A DNA stretch of 64,000 nt from the NCBI RefSeq assembly GCF_001895085.1, contig NZ_BDFD01000009.1, positions 41,205 to 105,204 on the forward strand, written 5' to 3'. Position numbers and translations under genes: made by a program. Source of the stretch: Mariprofundus micogutta. GTDB lineage: Bacteria > Pseudomonadota > Zetaproteobacteria > Mariprofundales > Mariprofundaceae. This document shows, piece after piece, positions 52,397 through 60,244 of this stretch; the stretch's first letter is position 1, and each line of letters starts with the position of its first letter. Below the pieces are notes generated by a model, which did not search any database, was not told the origin of the DNA, and was given only the letters and a program-made list of their open reading frames with translations.

Positions 52397-53929
52397 CTAG
52401 AAACGCTCCAGTTCCGGATGCGGCAAAGCCCCGTTATGCACATGCATGCGCCCCAGTTCAGCACAGCGATGCAGTGTCGGCACAGCCTTGCCCGGATTGA
52501 GCAACCGCTCGGAATCAAAAGCATCCTTGACGGCAAAAAACTGCTGCAACTCCTTTGCACCGAACTGCACGCACATGGAATCCAGCTTCTCGACACCCAC
52601 CCCGTGTTCACCGGTAATACTGCCGCCGGACTGCACGCATAATTCAAGTATTCTGGCACCAAAGTCTTCGGTTCGTTGCAGCTCTCCCGGTTTGTTCGCA
52701 TCGTAAAGAATCAGCGGATGCATATTGCCGTCTCCGGCATGAAACACATTGGCAACCGGTAAACCATACTCCTCTGACCACAGTGCAATCTGGCGAAGCA
52801 CTGTCGGCAAAGCCGATTTGGGAATGGTGCCGTCCATACAGTAATAATCAGGAGCCAGTCGCCCCACCGCCGGGAATGCGGCCTTGCGCCCGGCCCACAG
52901 CTGCAAACGCTCGCTCTCACTCGCAGAGGTTTTCATCTCGGTTGCACCGGCATGCTTGAGCACCTCTTCCACAGCAGTAATAAAATCACTCACACTTTCA
53001 CTGGTGCCATCAATTTCGCACAGCAGAATAGCTTCGGCATCAGTTGGATAACCGGCATGTGCAAAAGCCTCAGCAGCCTGAATGGCCAGCCTGTCCATCA
53101 TCTCCAGACCGGCAGGCACAATACCTGCAGCAATAATATCGCCGACCGCCTGCCCTGCTTTTTCCACATCATCAAAGGCCGCCATCACCACCTGAGCCAA
53201 CTCGGGCCTGGGTAACAATTTAACAGTAACCTCGACAATCACACCCAGCAGCCCTTCAGAGCCATGCATCAGAGCCAGCAGGTCGAAACCTGCTGTATCC
53301 AGAGACTCACCGCCAAGCTCAATCAGATCACCTTGCATGGTCAGTATTTTCAGACCCAGAACATTGTGCACCGTCAAACCGTATTTCAGACAATGTACGC
53401 CACCTGAATTTTCAGCCACATTGCCGCCAATGGTACAAGCAATTTGAGATGATGGATCAGGTGCATAATAGAGCCCCAGATGACTCACTGCCTCGGAAAT
53501 AGCCAGGTTGCGTACACCCGGCTCCACCACGGCCGTGCGTCCTGCTTTGTTGATATTCAGAATATGATTGAATTTCGCCAGTGACAGTACGACTGCATTC
53601 TCAAGAGGCATGGCTCCACCGGACAGACCTGTACCCGCTCCACGGGCAACCACTTCGACTTTTTCTGCATGGCAGAGTTGCAGCACAGCCTGTGCCTGAG
53701 CCACAGTTTCGGGCAATACCACCAGAGCCGGAACCTGCCGGTATACCGACAAACCATCACATTCGTATGGCTTCAGTTCTTCCTGACTGGCAAGAATGGA
53801 AGTTTGCGGAAGTACATCGATAAGCCGCTGAATCAGTCTGTCTTTTTGCGCCCTCTGCATGGGATAGAAAGCATGAAGAATTGATTTCCTTACGTCTACC
53901 TCAAGGAAACAAAGGATATTCTGAAGCAT
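52397..53929 (-). CDS. glcD: Glycolate oxidase catalytic subunit
   Basis: A 510-residue FAD-linked oxidase. The region LKPYECDGLSVYRQVPALVVLPET is diagnostic of GlcD; the FAD fold continues with VVARGAGTGLSGGAMPLENAVVLSL and PDPSSQIACTIGGNVAENSGGVHCLKYG. The C-terminus has VFHAGDGNMHPLILYD, SITGEHGVGVEK and LNPGKAVP. It oxidises glycolate to glyoxylate at the membrane. The start is uncertain: neither 53929 nor the later ATG at 53860 (MQRAQKDRL) has a good ribosome site. It is the first gene of the glcD-glcE-glcF-aminotransferase run; no GlcC-type regulator is nearby. Confidence 0.95.
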   Translation of the reverse strand: MLQNILCFLEVDVRKSILHAFYPMQRAQKDRLIQRLIDVLPQTSILASQEELKPYECDGLSVYRQVPALVVLPETVAQAQAVLQLCHAEKVEVVARGAGTGLSGGAMPLENAVVLSLAKFNHILNINKAGRTAVVEPGVRNLAISEAVSHLGLYYAPDPSSQIACTIGGNVAENSGGVHCLKYGLTVHNVLGLKILTMQGDLIELGGESLDTAGFDLLALMHGSEGLLGVIVEVTVKLLPRPELAQVVMAAFDDVEKAGQAVGDIIAAGIVPAGLEMMDRLAIQAAEAFAHAGYPTDAEAILLCEIDGTSESVSDFITAVEEVLKHAGATEMKTSASESERLQLWAGRKAAFPAVGRLAPDYYCMDGTIPKSALPTVLRQIALWSEEYGLPVANVFHAGDGNMHPLILYDANKPGELQRTEDFGARILELCVQSGGSITGEHGVGVEKLDSMCVQFGAKELQQFFAVKDAFDSERLLNPGKAVPTLHRCAELGRMHVHNGALPHPELERF

Positions 53930-54096
53930 CTGTGAATCAGTCAGAAAACCTTAAAATCAACATGGACGATTGCATCTGTTTTCTATACCATTTTACGTCA
54001 CCGAATGGATAAGCGGTAAGTACAATCCATTCACTTTCAACTGCTGCACATAAACAGCTCTTATTCGATTTGCTTACCGTAAAGCTGGAGGCTCAC

Positions 54097-56106
54097 TTGG
54101 ATCAGGTTTTCACTTCCCACATCAGAAACATTGCACTGCTCGATCACGAAGGAGCCGGAGAAACGACGCTACTCGAATCGATGTTACATGTTACCGGCTC
54201 AACCCGGCGCATGGGGCATATTGATGATCACAACACCATCAGCGATTTCGACCCGGATGAAAAAGAGCTGGAGAAATCACTGTACTGCTCCACCATTAAC
54301 TTTTCCTACAAAGGCTTGCTATTCAACTGCCTTGATGTGCCGGGTTCACCCGATGCCATTGCAGATGCCATGACAGCCTTGCATGCCGTGGAAGCGGCCC
54401 TGATCTGTATAGATGTGACAGATGGCATCAAGATGAATACCAGACGCATGTGGCGACTGGCTTCTCAGCGCGGCATTCCCCGCTTTATTGCCATGACCAA
54501 GCTTGATGCAGACAACGCTGATTTCTGGCAAGCACTGGAAACCATTCAGGCCGAGTTCGGTAATCGCTGTATCCCGCTGTATCTGCCTAATGCAAGCGGC
54601 TCTTCTTTTACATCCGTGCATTCAGTTCTACATGACAGAGATGCCGTTGCCGAGGGCGCTGCCACTTATGAAAAAATTGTCGAGGCCATTGTTGAAACAG
54701 ATGATGATTTGATGGAAGCATATCTGGAGGGAGAAGAGATCAGTGAGCAACAACTGCTTGCAGCGCTGAAAGACGCCCTTCTGCATGGCTCGCTTTTTCC
54801 GGTGATGCCAACAGCCGCTGAAAATGTAACTGGTACGGTTGATTTACTCGACCTGCTCTGCAGCCTCACCGCTGCACCCGAAGAGATTGAACGCATTGTC
54901 TACCGGGATGGTGAACCTGTTTCAGTCACCGATCTGGATGGTTTTGCTGCTTATGTATATCGCACCGAATCTGACGAGTTCGCCGGCCGCATATCCTATG
55001 TCCGCATCCTCTCTGGCTCTATTTCTACGCATGATACTTTCCTCAACCGTCGCTCTGGAAAACATGAAAAAATCGGCCACATCTTCCGCGTAGTCGGCAA
55101 AATCCAGCATGATATCAGCAAGGCAACAGCCGGAGATCTGGTCGCCATGCCCAGAATTGATGATATGCATGCCTGTGATGTCATAACCGATGATAATACC
55201 GACATCACTATCGATGAGATGAATTTTCCCAAACCGATGGTTTCGATGGCAATACGCCCTAAAACCAATAAAGACGGACAAAAGCTCGGCACAGCACTGC
55301 ATGAGTTTGCAACCGATGACTCCACTTTCCATGTGCAGGCTGACAGCCAGACCCACGACCTGATTATCAGCGGCATGTCTGATATGCATCTGCAGCTGAT
55401 CCTGAACAAACTGAAACGCCGCTATAAAGTTAATGTCGAAACCTCAGTGCCTCAGGTGCCTTATATGGAAACCATTACCGGCAAGGTAAGCGGTATAGAA
55501 TACACGCACAAAAAACAGTCCGGTGGTGCAGGTCAGTTCGGACGTGTGGTGATCGATATGGAGCCGCTGGCACGTGGCAAAGGTTATGAGTTTGTCGATA
55601 AAATTCATGGCGGTGTCATCGATGCCGTTTTCCGCACATCGGTTGATAAGGGTATTCAGGCCGCCATGGCCGAAGGTGTACTGGCCGGGTTCCCTGCCAC
55701 CGATGTACGCGTAACACTGAGCGATGGAAAAACCCACTCTGTCGACTCCAAAGACATTGCCTTTCAGGTTGCCGGACAAAAGGCTTTTAAACTGGCTTTT
55801 CAAGCCTGCAGACCGGTCCTGCTCGAACCGATTGTGAAAATGGAGATCACCACACCACAGGATCATATCGGTGATATCATGGGAGATCTCAATTCACGCC
55901 GTGCCCAGATATTTGCTACCAATATCAATGGTAACAACGCCACTATTGAGGCTCAGGCGCCACTGGCTGAAGTTCAGTCTTATCAGGCTCAACTGAAATC
56001 CATCACATCAGGTGAAGGCAGTTATATCATTGAACTGGATCACTACGACATTGTTCCGGCAGCCATTCAGAAGCGCATACTTCAAAGCCGCACACAGGAT
56101 TCATAA
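54097..56106 (+). CDS. EF-G-like paralogue with degenerate P-loop
   Basis: I start at the TTG at 54097 because GGAGG (54086-54090) precedes it; this gives 669 residues. The five-domain EF-G layout is complete: G domain, domain II, III (DSTFHVQADSQTHDLIISGM), IV (KKQSGGAGQFGRVVIDMEPL) and V (RRAQIFATNINGNNATIEA...). But the P-loop reads LLDHEGAGETTLLE: the first Gly is Asp and the invariant Lys is Glu. The switch II segment is DVPGSPDA in place of DTPGHVD, and the NKxD motif is TKLD. GTP hydrolysis is therefore doubtful. It belongs to the EF-G type II/EF-G-like group rather than being the main translocase. It is single, divergent from glcD. Confidence 0.88.
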   Translation: MDQVFTSHIRNIALLDHEGAGETTLLESMLHVTGSTRRMGHIDDHNTISDFDPDEKELEKSLYCSTINFSYKGLLFNCLDVPGSPDAIADAMTALHAVEAALICIDVTDGIKMNTRRMWRLASQRGIPRFIAMTKLDADNADFWQALETIQAEFGNRCIPLYLPNASGSSFTSVHSVLHDRDAVAEGAATYEKIVEAIVETDDDLMEAYLEGEEISEQQLLAALKDALLHGSLFPVMPTAAENVTGTVDLLDLLCSLTAAPEEIERIVYRDGEPVSVTDLDGFAAYVYRTESDEFAGRISYVRILSGSISTHDTFLNRRSGKHEKIGHIFRVVGKIQHDISKATAGDLVAMPRIDDMHACDVITDDNTDITIDEMNFPKPMVSMAIRPKTNKDGQKLGTALHEFATDDSTFHVQADSQTHDLIISGMSDMHLQLILNKLKRRYKVNVETSVPQVPYMETITGKVSGIEYTHKKQSGGAGQFGRVVIDMEPLARGKGYEFVDKIHGGVIDAVFRTSVDKGIQAAMAEGVLAGFPATDVRVTLSDGKTHSVDSKDIAFQVAGQKAFKLAFQACRPVLLEPIVKMEITTPQDHIGDIMGDLNSRRAQIFATNINGNNATIEAQAPLAEVQSYQAQLKSITSGEGSYIIELDHYDIVPAAIQKRILQSRTQDS

Positions 56107-56144
56107 TAGCAGCCATATCATACGGCGAACTGTTCTGAACTGGC

Positions 56145-58694
56145 TTAGTCCTGCTCCTCTGTTCCACGGATCATACTGTTCACCAGTTGATTCAGATGAG
56201 GAAAGGAGAACGGCTTGGTTAAAAACCTGCTGTTTTTCGACATGGCTTGAGGAATTACTGTTTTTTCCTTGTCATAACCTGTCATAAAAATAACAGGTAG
56301 TTCCGGATTGATTTTCCGCATCATCTCCACCGATTCCACGCCGCCAAGCTTGGGCATGACCACATCAGAAATAACCAGATCTATATCATCATGATTCTGC
56401 TCAAACAGGCCAAGAGCCTGTTGCCCGTCGACTGCAATAATCGTCTTATATCCCAGTTTCTGCAAAACCTGCTCGGTTGCCCATAAAATCTTCTCATTAT
56501 CATCAACGATAAGAATGGTGGCCTGCTTTTCTTTGACTTCACTTTGCTCAGCTTCATCCACCTGTGATACAGCAGTTTGCTTGACCTCCAGTGGCAGGTA
56601 GATATGCACTCTGGTACCGCTGTCGGGTGAACTCTCTACCTCTATCACGCCCTGATGGGTCTTCACAGCACCATATACCATGGCAAGTCCGAGGCCAGAG
56701 CCCTTACCTACCTCTTTCGTGGTAAAGAACGGTTCAAACATGTGTACCTGTACACTCTGTAAAATACCGCAGCCATTATCTTCGACGATCAGGTGTGCAA
56801 AATCCCGGTCTGTTTCATCCGGATGTCTTTGTTTGAATGCATCATCTGCCGTGAATGGCTCGACACTGCAGTGTATTCTGGGGGATGACACAGCTTCAAC
56901 CGCATCACTGGCATTACCAAGCAGATTAACAATCACCTGTTGCAGCTGCGAAGCATCTCCGTTGATGGTCAAATCCTCCTGACAGACATGACATGAATGT
57001 TCGATATTCTCACCAACAATATTACCCGCCAACATCATCGTATCTTTAACCAAAGCGGAAAAAGAGATGGGAGATCGGGACACCATGCCCTTGCGGGCAA
57101 AGATCAGCAGCTGCGACACGATTTCTGCAGCATGATCGCCTAAACTTTCCACACTACGCAACTTCTCCATACACGGAGAGTTTTTATCCGTATGCAGCCT
57201 GGCCAGATAAAGATTCCCCTGCATGGCAGCCAGCGTGTTATTGAAATCATGTGCAATACCGGCAATCAGTGTTCCGATCGCCTCCATCTTCTGGGCCTGA
57301 TGATATTTCTCCTCCAGACGGTTCTGATCGGTCACATCCTGTATAAACAGGCTCGCGCCAATTACCTCCCCGGCATTATCAATCACAGGATAGAAATGAG
57401 CCAACCAGTTACGCAACTGTCCCGGATAAGCTGCAGACTCAGCCTGAAGTTCAAGAGCAACAGCGGCTGTTCCAGTCTCCATGACACTCTGACAAACCGG
57501 TTCAAGCTGATGAGCAAGCTTGGGAATGGCTTCTTTAACCGTGTGCCCCAGATGCTCTTCCACTGACAAACCATCCATACCTGCCAGCGCTGGATTGATA
57601 CGTTTAAAACGAAGCTCCGTATCTATAAATCCCATACCGATAGGTGCCGTAGAATAAATACTTTCCAATTCAGCGAAGTGGTGATTCAGGCTGATCTCTT
57701 TTGCACGAATTATCTCTTCAACCTGCTTGCGCTCAGAGATATCGCGAACATTAGCGATCACCGAGACAACCCCGTCAACATCAATAAGCGGACTGCCAAT
57801 TGCCTCGACATGAATCCAGCTGCCATCTTTATTGCGGAAACGATACTCTTCCTGCTCCGACCCTTTACGATTATAAAACAGGCGGCCTAATGCCTTTTTT
57901 ACCTTTTTCGCATCATCAGGATGAATATAATCAAAGGCATTCCTGTTTGTCAGTTCTCCGGGCGTAAAACCGGTCATGCGCTCAAATGAAGGGGATAAAA
58001 ACAACATTGTCCCCATCGGATCGACAATAACAATCAGGTCATAGGAATTTTCTATCAACTGCTCAAACCGGTTTTTGTCGATGCCCATTTCAAACTGGCG
58101 CTTAAAATGCAGCGACTCATAATAATATGCGAACGAAGCAGTCAGCAGATATACCAATAATGAGCGCTGGAGAATCTCACCACTGTAAGGCAGCTGCGCC
58201 CCCGATATCTGCATCACCAGTATGGCAAGCGCATTAATGCAGAAAAACAGGATACTCCAGATCAGCCCCTGCTGAATTCCTTTCAGGAAAAATGCTGCAA
58301 ACGGAAATAGAAAAGCCCAGTAAAAACCTGTCCCCTCAACACCGCCGGAGATAAACAGATAGCTGAACAGTGATAAGGTCAGCACCACCAGCAGGTCTGT
58401 CAAACGCTGGAGTGGAAAATGCCAACGCTTATCCGCTGCTGTCACCAACAGCACAACAGATGAAAAAGCAATTTCAATCGCGGCCAGAAGGTAGATACCG
58501 CTATAAACATTGAACGCTGCAAAAACAGCAAGTGCGATAGCCACCATCACACAGACACGCGTGAGTGTTTTCCGCTTCAATTCCAAAGCGATTGGACCTA
58601 TATCATCCCGCCTATCTATATCCGGGACATGTACAGCTTCCGATGAGTGAAGGCTATCTCTCTGCAACGCTCCCCCCTCTGCAGCCCTTGTCAA
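56145..58694 (-). CDS. Membrane PAS hybrid histidine kinase with receiver
   Basis: An 849-residue sensor. Six membrane helices (about residues 40-195) carry GGVEGTGFYWAFLFPFAAFFLKG, the same type of membrane module as the kinase at 31244-33115. Two PAS units follow (about 210-330, SYDLIVIVDPMGTMLFLSPSF; and 345-465, SIYSTAPIGMGFIDTEL). The HisKA His is in AGIAHDFNNTLAAM (about 483), the ATPase has DNGCGI and GSGLGLAMVYGAVKTHQG, and the receiver Asp is in LVISDVVMP (about 776) with FLTKPFSF. No partner regulator is adjacent. Confidence 0.92.
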   Translation of the reverse strand: MTRAAEGGALQRDSLHSSEAVHVPDIDRRDDIGPIALELKRKTLTRVCVMVAIALAVFAAFNVYSGIYLLAAIEIAFSSVVLLVTAADKRWHFPLQRLTDLLVVLTLSLFSYLFISGGVEGTGFYWAFLFPFAAFFLKGIQQGLIWSILFFCINALAILVMQISGAQLPYSGEILQRSLLVYLLTASFAYYYESLHFKRQFEMGIDKNRFEQLIENSYDLIVIVDPMGTMLFLSPSFERMTGFTPGELTNRNAFDYIHPDDAKKVKKALGRLFYNRKGSEQEEYRFRNKDGSWIHVEAIGSPLIDVDGVVSVIANVRDISERKQVEEIIRAKEISLNHHFAELESIYSTAPIGMGFIDTELRFKRINPALAGMDGLSVEEHLGHTVKEAIPKLAHQLEPVCQSVMETGTAAVALELQAESAAYPGQLRNWLAHFYPVIDNAGEVIGASLFIQDVTDQNRLEEKYHQAQKMEAIGTLIAGIAHDFNNTLAAMQGNLYLARLHTDKNSPCMEKLRSVESLGDHAAEIVSQLLIFARKGMVSRSPISFSALVKDTMMLAGNIVGENIEHSCHVCQEDLTINGDASQLQQVIVNLLGNASDAVEAVSSPRIHCSVEPFTADDAFKQRHPDETDRDFAHLIVEDNGCGILQSVQVHMFEPFFTTKEVGKGSGLGLAMVYGAVKTHQGVIEVESSPDSGTRVHIYLPLEVKQTAVSQVDEAEQSEVKEKQATILIVDDNEKILWATEQVLQKLGYKTIIAVDGQQALGLFEQNHDDIDLVISDVVMPKLGGVESVEMMRKINPELPVIFMTGYDKEKTVIPQAMSKNSRFLTKPFSFPHLNQLVNSMIRGTEEQD

Positions 58695-58866
58695 AGCGTA
58701 ACCGACATTGATCCATCAATCCGGTAAAATCCCATCCATTATAACAAGGATAATCCATGCATGCACGCCTAAATATCCGCAGTAAAAAATGGATTATTTA
58801 CATTCTATTGCATCAGCCCAACCCACCATTACGAAACTCATGCGATAATGAAACCCTGCGAGTTTT
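58695..58866. other. Short gene-free spacer
   Basis: AT-rich sequence between the divergent hybrid kinase and the transporter remnant. It presumably contains the promoter of the kinase; no clear boxes, repeats or small gene are seen. Confidence 0.4.
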
Positions 58867-59302
58867 ATGACTTTTCCGGATATGCATGATGAACAGGGCA
58901 TAATTTTTCTAAGCCTGACCACACTTTGGCCGGCTCTGTTTGCTCTGACTCCAGCTTCTGCACTGGTCGACCGGAATGGTGCATTCATATTTGCAGGCAT
59001 CGCATTAATGGCATTTGCTGCTAATTCCGTGTTGTGCCGATTAGCGCCGGGTGAAGAACTGATTGATGCATCGGTTTTCACCGTGATCCGTTTACTTACA
59101 GGTGCCATTGCTCTATTGCTGATCTTAAAGAATCAGCGGCAACAATAAGCAGCCTGCATCAACAGGAAGCTGGTCAGCCAGTCTGATGTTATTTGCCTAT
59201 GCAGCGGCATTTTCTTTTGCTTATGTTTCCCTGGATATGGCCACTGGCGCACTTATTATATTCGCTTCAGTGCAGCTGACCATGATACTGAGCGGAGTTT
59301 TT
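58867..59302 (+). pseudogene. EamA/DMT-family transporter remnant (frameshifted, 3' truncated)
   Basis: Two neighbouring frames hold consecutive pieces of a drug/metabolite transporter. The first (58867-59148) contains FIFAGIALMAFAANSVLCRLAPGEELIDASVFTVIRLLTGAIALLLI, which is the first two helices of an EamA protein. The second, in a different frame from about 59163, reads GSWSASLMLFAYAAAFSFAYVSLDMATGALIIFASVQLTMILSGVF, the next helices. A frameshift around 59140-59165 separates them, and homology stops after about 59302, well short of the usual ten helices. Confidence 0.8.
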
Positions 59303-59442
59303 AGGTGCTTGCAGGAAAGAATTATTTTGATCGTCTCAGATCAGAAGAACAGGCCTAACAGACTTTCATCTCTCCAGGCTCCCCTCCTCATCTGCGGCAA
59401 GAAACACAGCTTCCCCAAACAGATATAACTTTTCAGAGAACA

Positions 59443-60243
59443 CTAACGACTTCTTTTACCATTCAAGCGCCAGTCATAATCGAGGTATTCCACTTCGATA
59501 TCACCTGCAAGCAGGCGTTTTACATCTGCGGCTGAAAGATCAAGAGACTCACTGTGCTCTGAAAAGAAAGCTTCTAGTGAGTGAAAACCTTCCCAACCAC
59601 GTTCAAAATCCTGACGATACCATTTGAAGATGCTCGATATTTTCAGCGTCTGGCCTTCCAGCCTGTTGCGGCTTCTATCACGCAGAAAATTGGCCGTCGC
59701 TTCTTTCAGCTGCCTATCCAGGGTCTTGGCACTATAAGCTTCAGGCAATAGCGCTGGACAGCCAATGCTGGCGCAGTTCACGGCGAAATGGATATATGGA
59801 TTCTGATATCGACCTTCTGCTCGAATAAAGCCATGCTCAATATCATCGAGCGAACGTACCTCTCCCAGCAGTGGAATAAACTCTTTTTTCCATGGGGACT
59901 GGAACAGTGAACCGAGTTCCTTGATCGACTCAATATCCGGATAAGCCGTTAATATCAGTTCAATCGTCCATGCATTGTATGCATTGATCAAAAATGCCAG
60001 TTGCGCTTGTTCTGGCCATGATTCAAATTGTTGCATACCTGTCGCTGACAATGAGGAGAGATAGTTCTTCAGATCAGATCGATCAGCGGCCATACCGGCA
60101 TAATCAACCTGAGTTACCTCTCCCTGCCCAACTGTGATGACATGTTTCTTGAGTAGAGCATCCCAGTCGCTGTGATTAAATGCGGCCGCCTGAACGTTGA
60201 TTGAGCTTGCAAGCAACAGACATAAGAACAGCAGCTTTCTCAT
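59443..60243 (-). CDS. Secreted DUF547 protein
   Basis: A 266-residue protein, starting at MRKLLF (60243) so that it has a normal signal peptide (MRKLLFLCLLLASSINVQA) and does not overlap the upstream gene. DUF547 motifs are AQLAFLINAYNAWTIELIL, the ELGSLFQSPWKKEFIPLLGEVRSLDDIEHGFIR region and IHFAVNCASIGCPALLPEAY with two conserved Cys, ending KWYRQDFER. The domain is found in periplasmic proteins, and its fold has been related to peptidase-like folds, but no activity is established. It lies 1 bp after the TVP38-flavoprotein fusion, a recurrent pairing in my recollection. Confidence 0.88.
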   Translation of the reverse strand: MRKLLFLCLLLASSINVQAAAFNHSDWDALLKKHVITVGQGEVTQVDYAGMAADRSDLKNYLSSLSATGMQQFESWPEQAQLAFLINAYNAWTIELILTAYPDIESIKELGSLFQSPWKKEFIPLLGEVRSLDDIEHGFIRAEGRYQNPYIHFAVNCASIGCPALLPEAYSAKTLDRQLKEATANFLRDRSRNRLEGQTLKISSIFKWYRQDFERGWEGFHSLEAFFSEHSESLDLSAADVKRLLAGDIEVEYLDYDWRLNGKRSR

Positions 60244-60244
60244 G

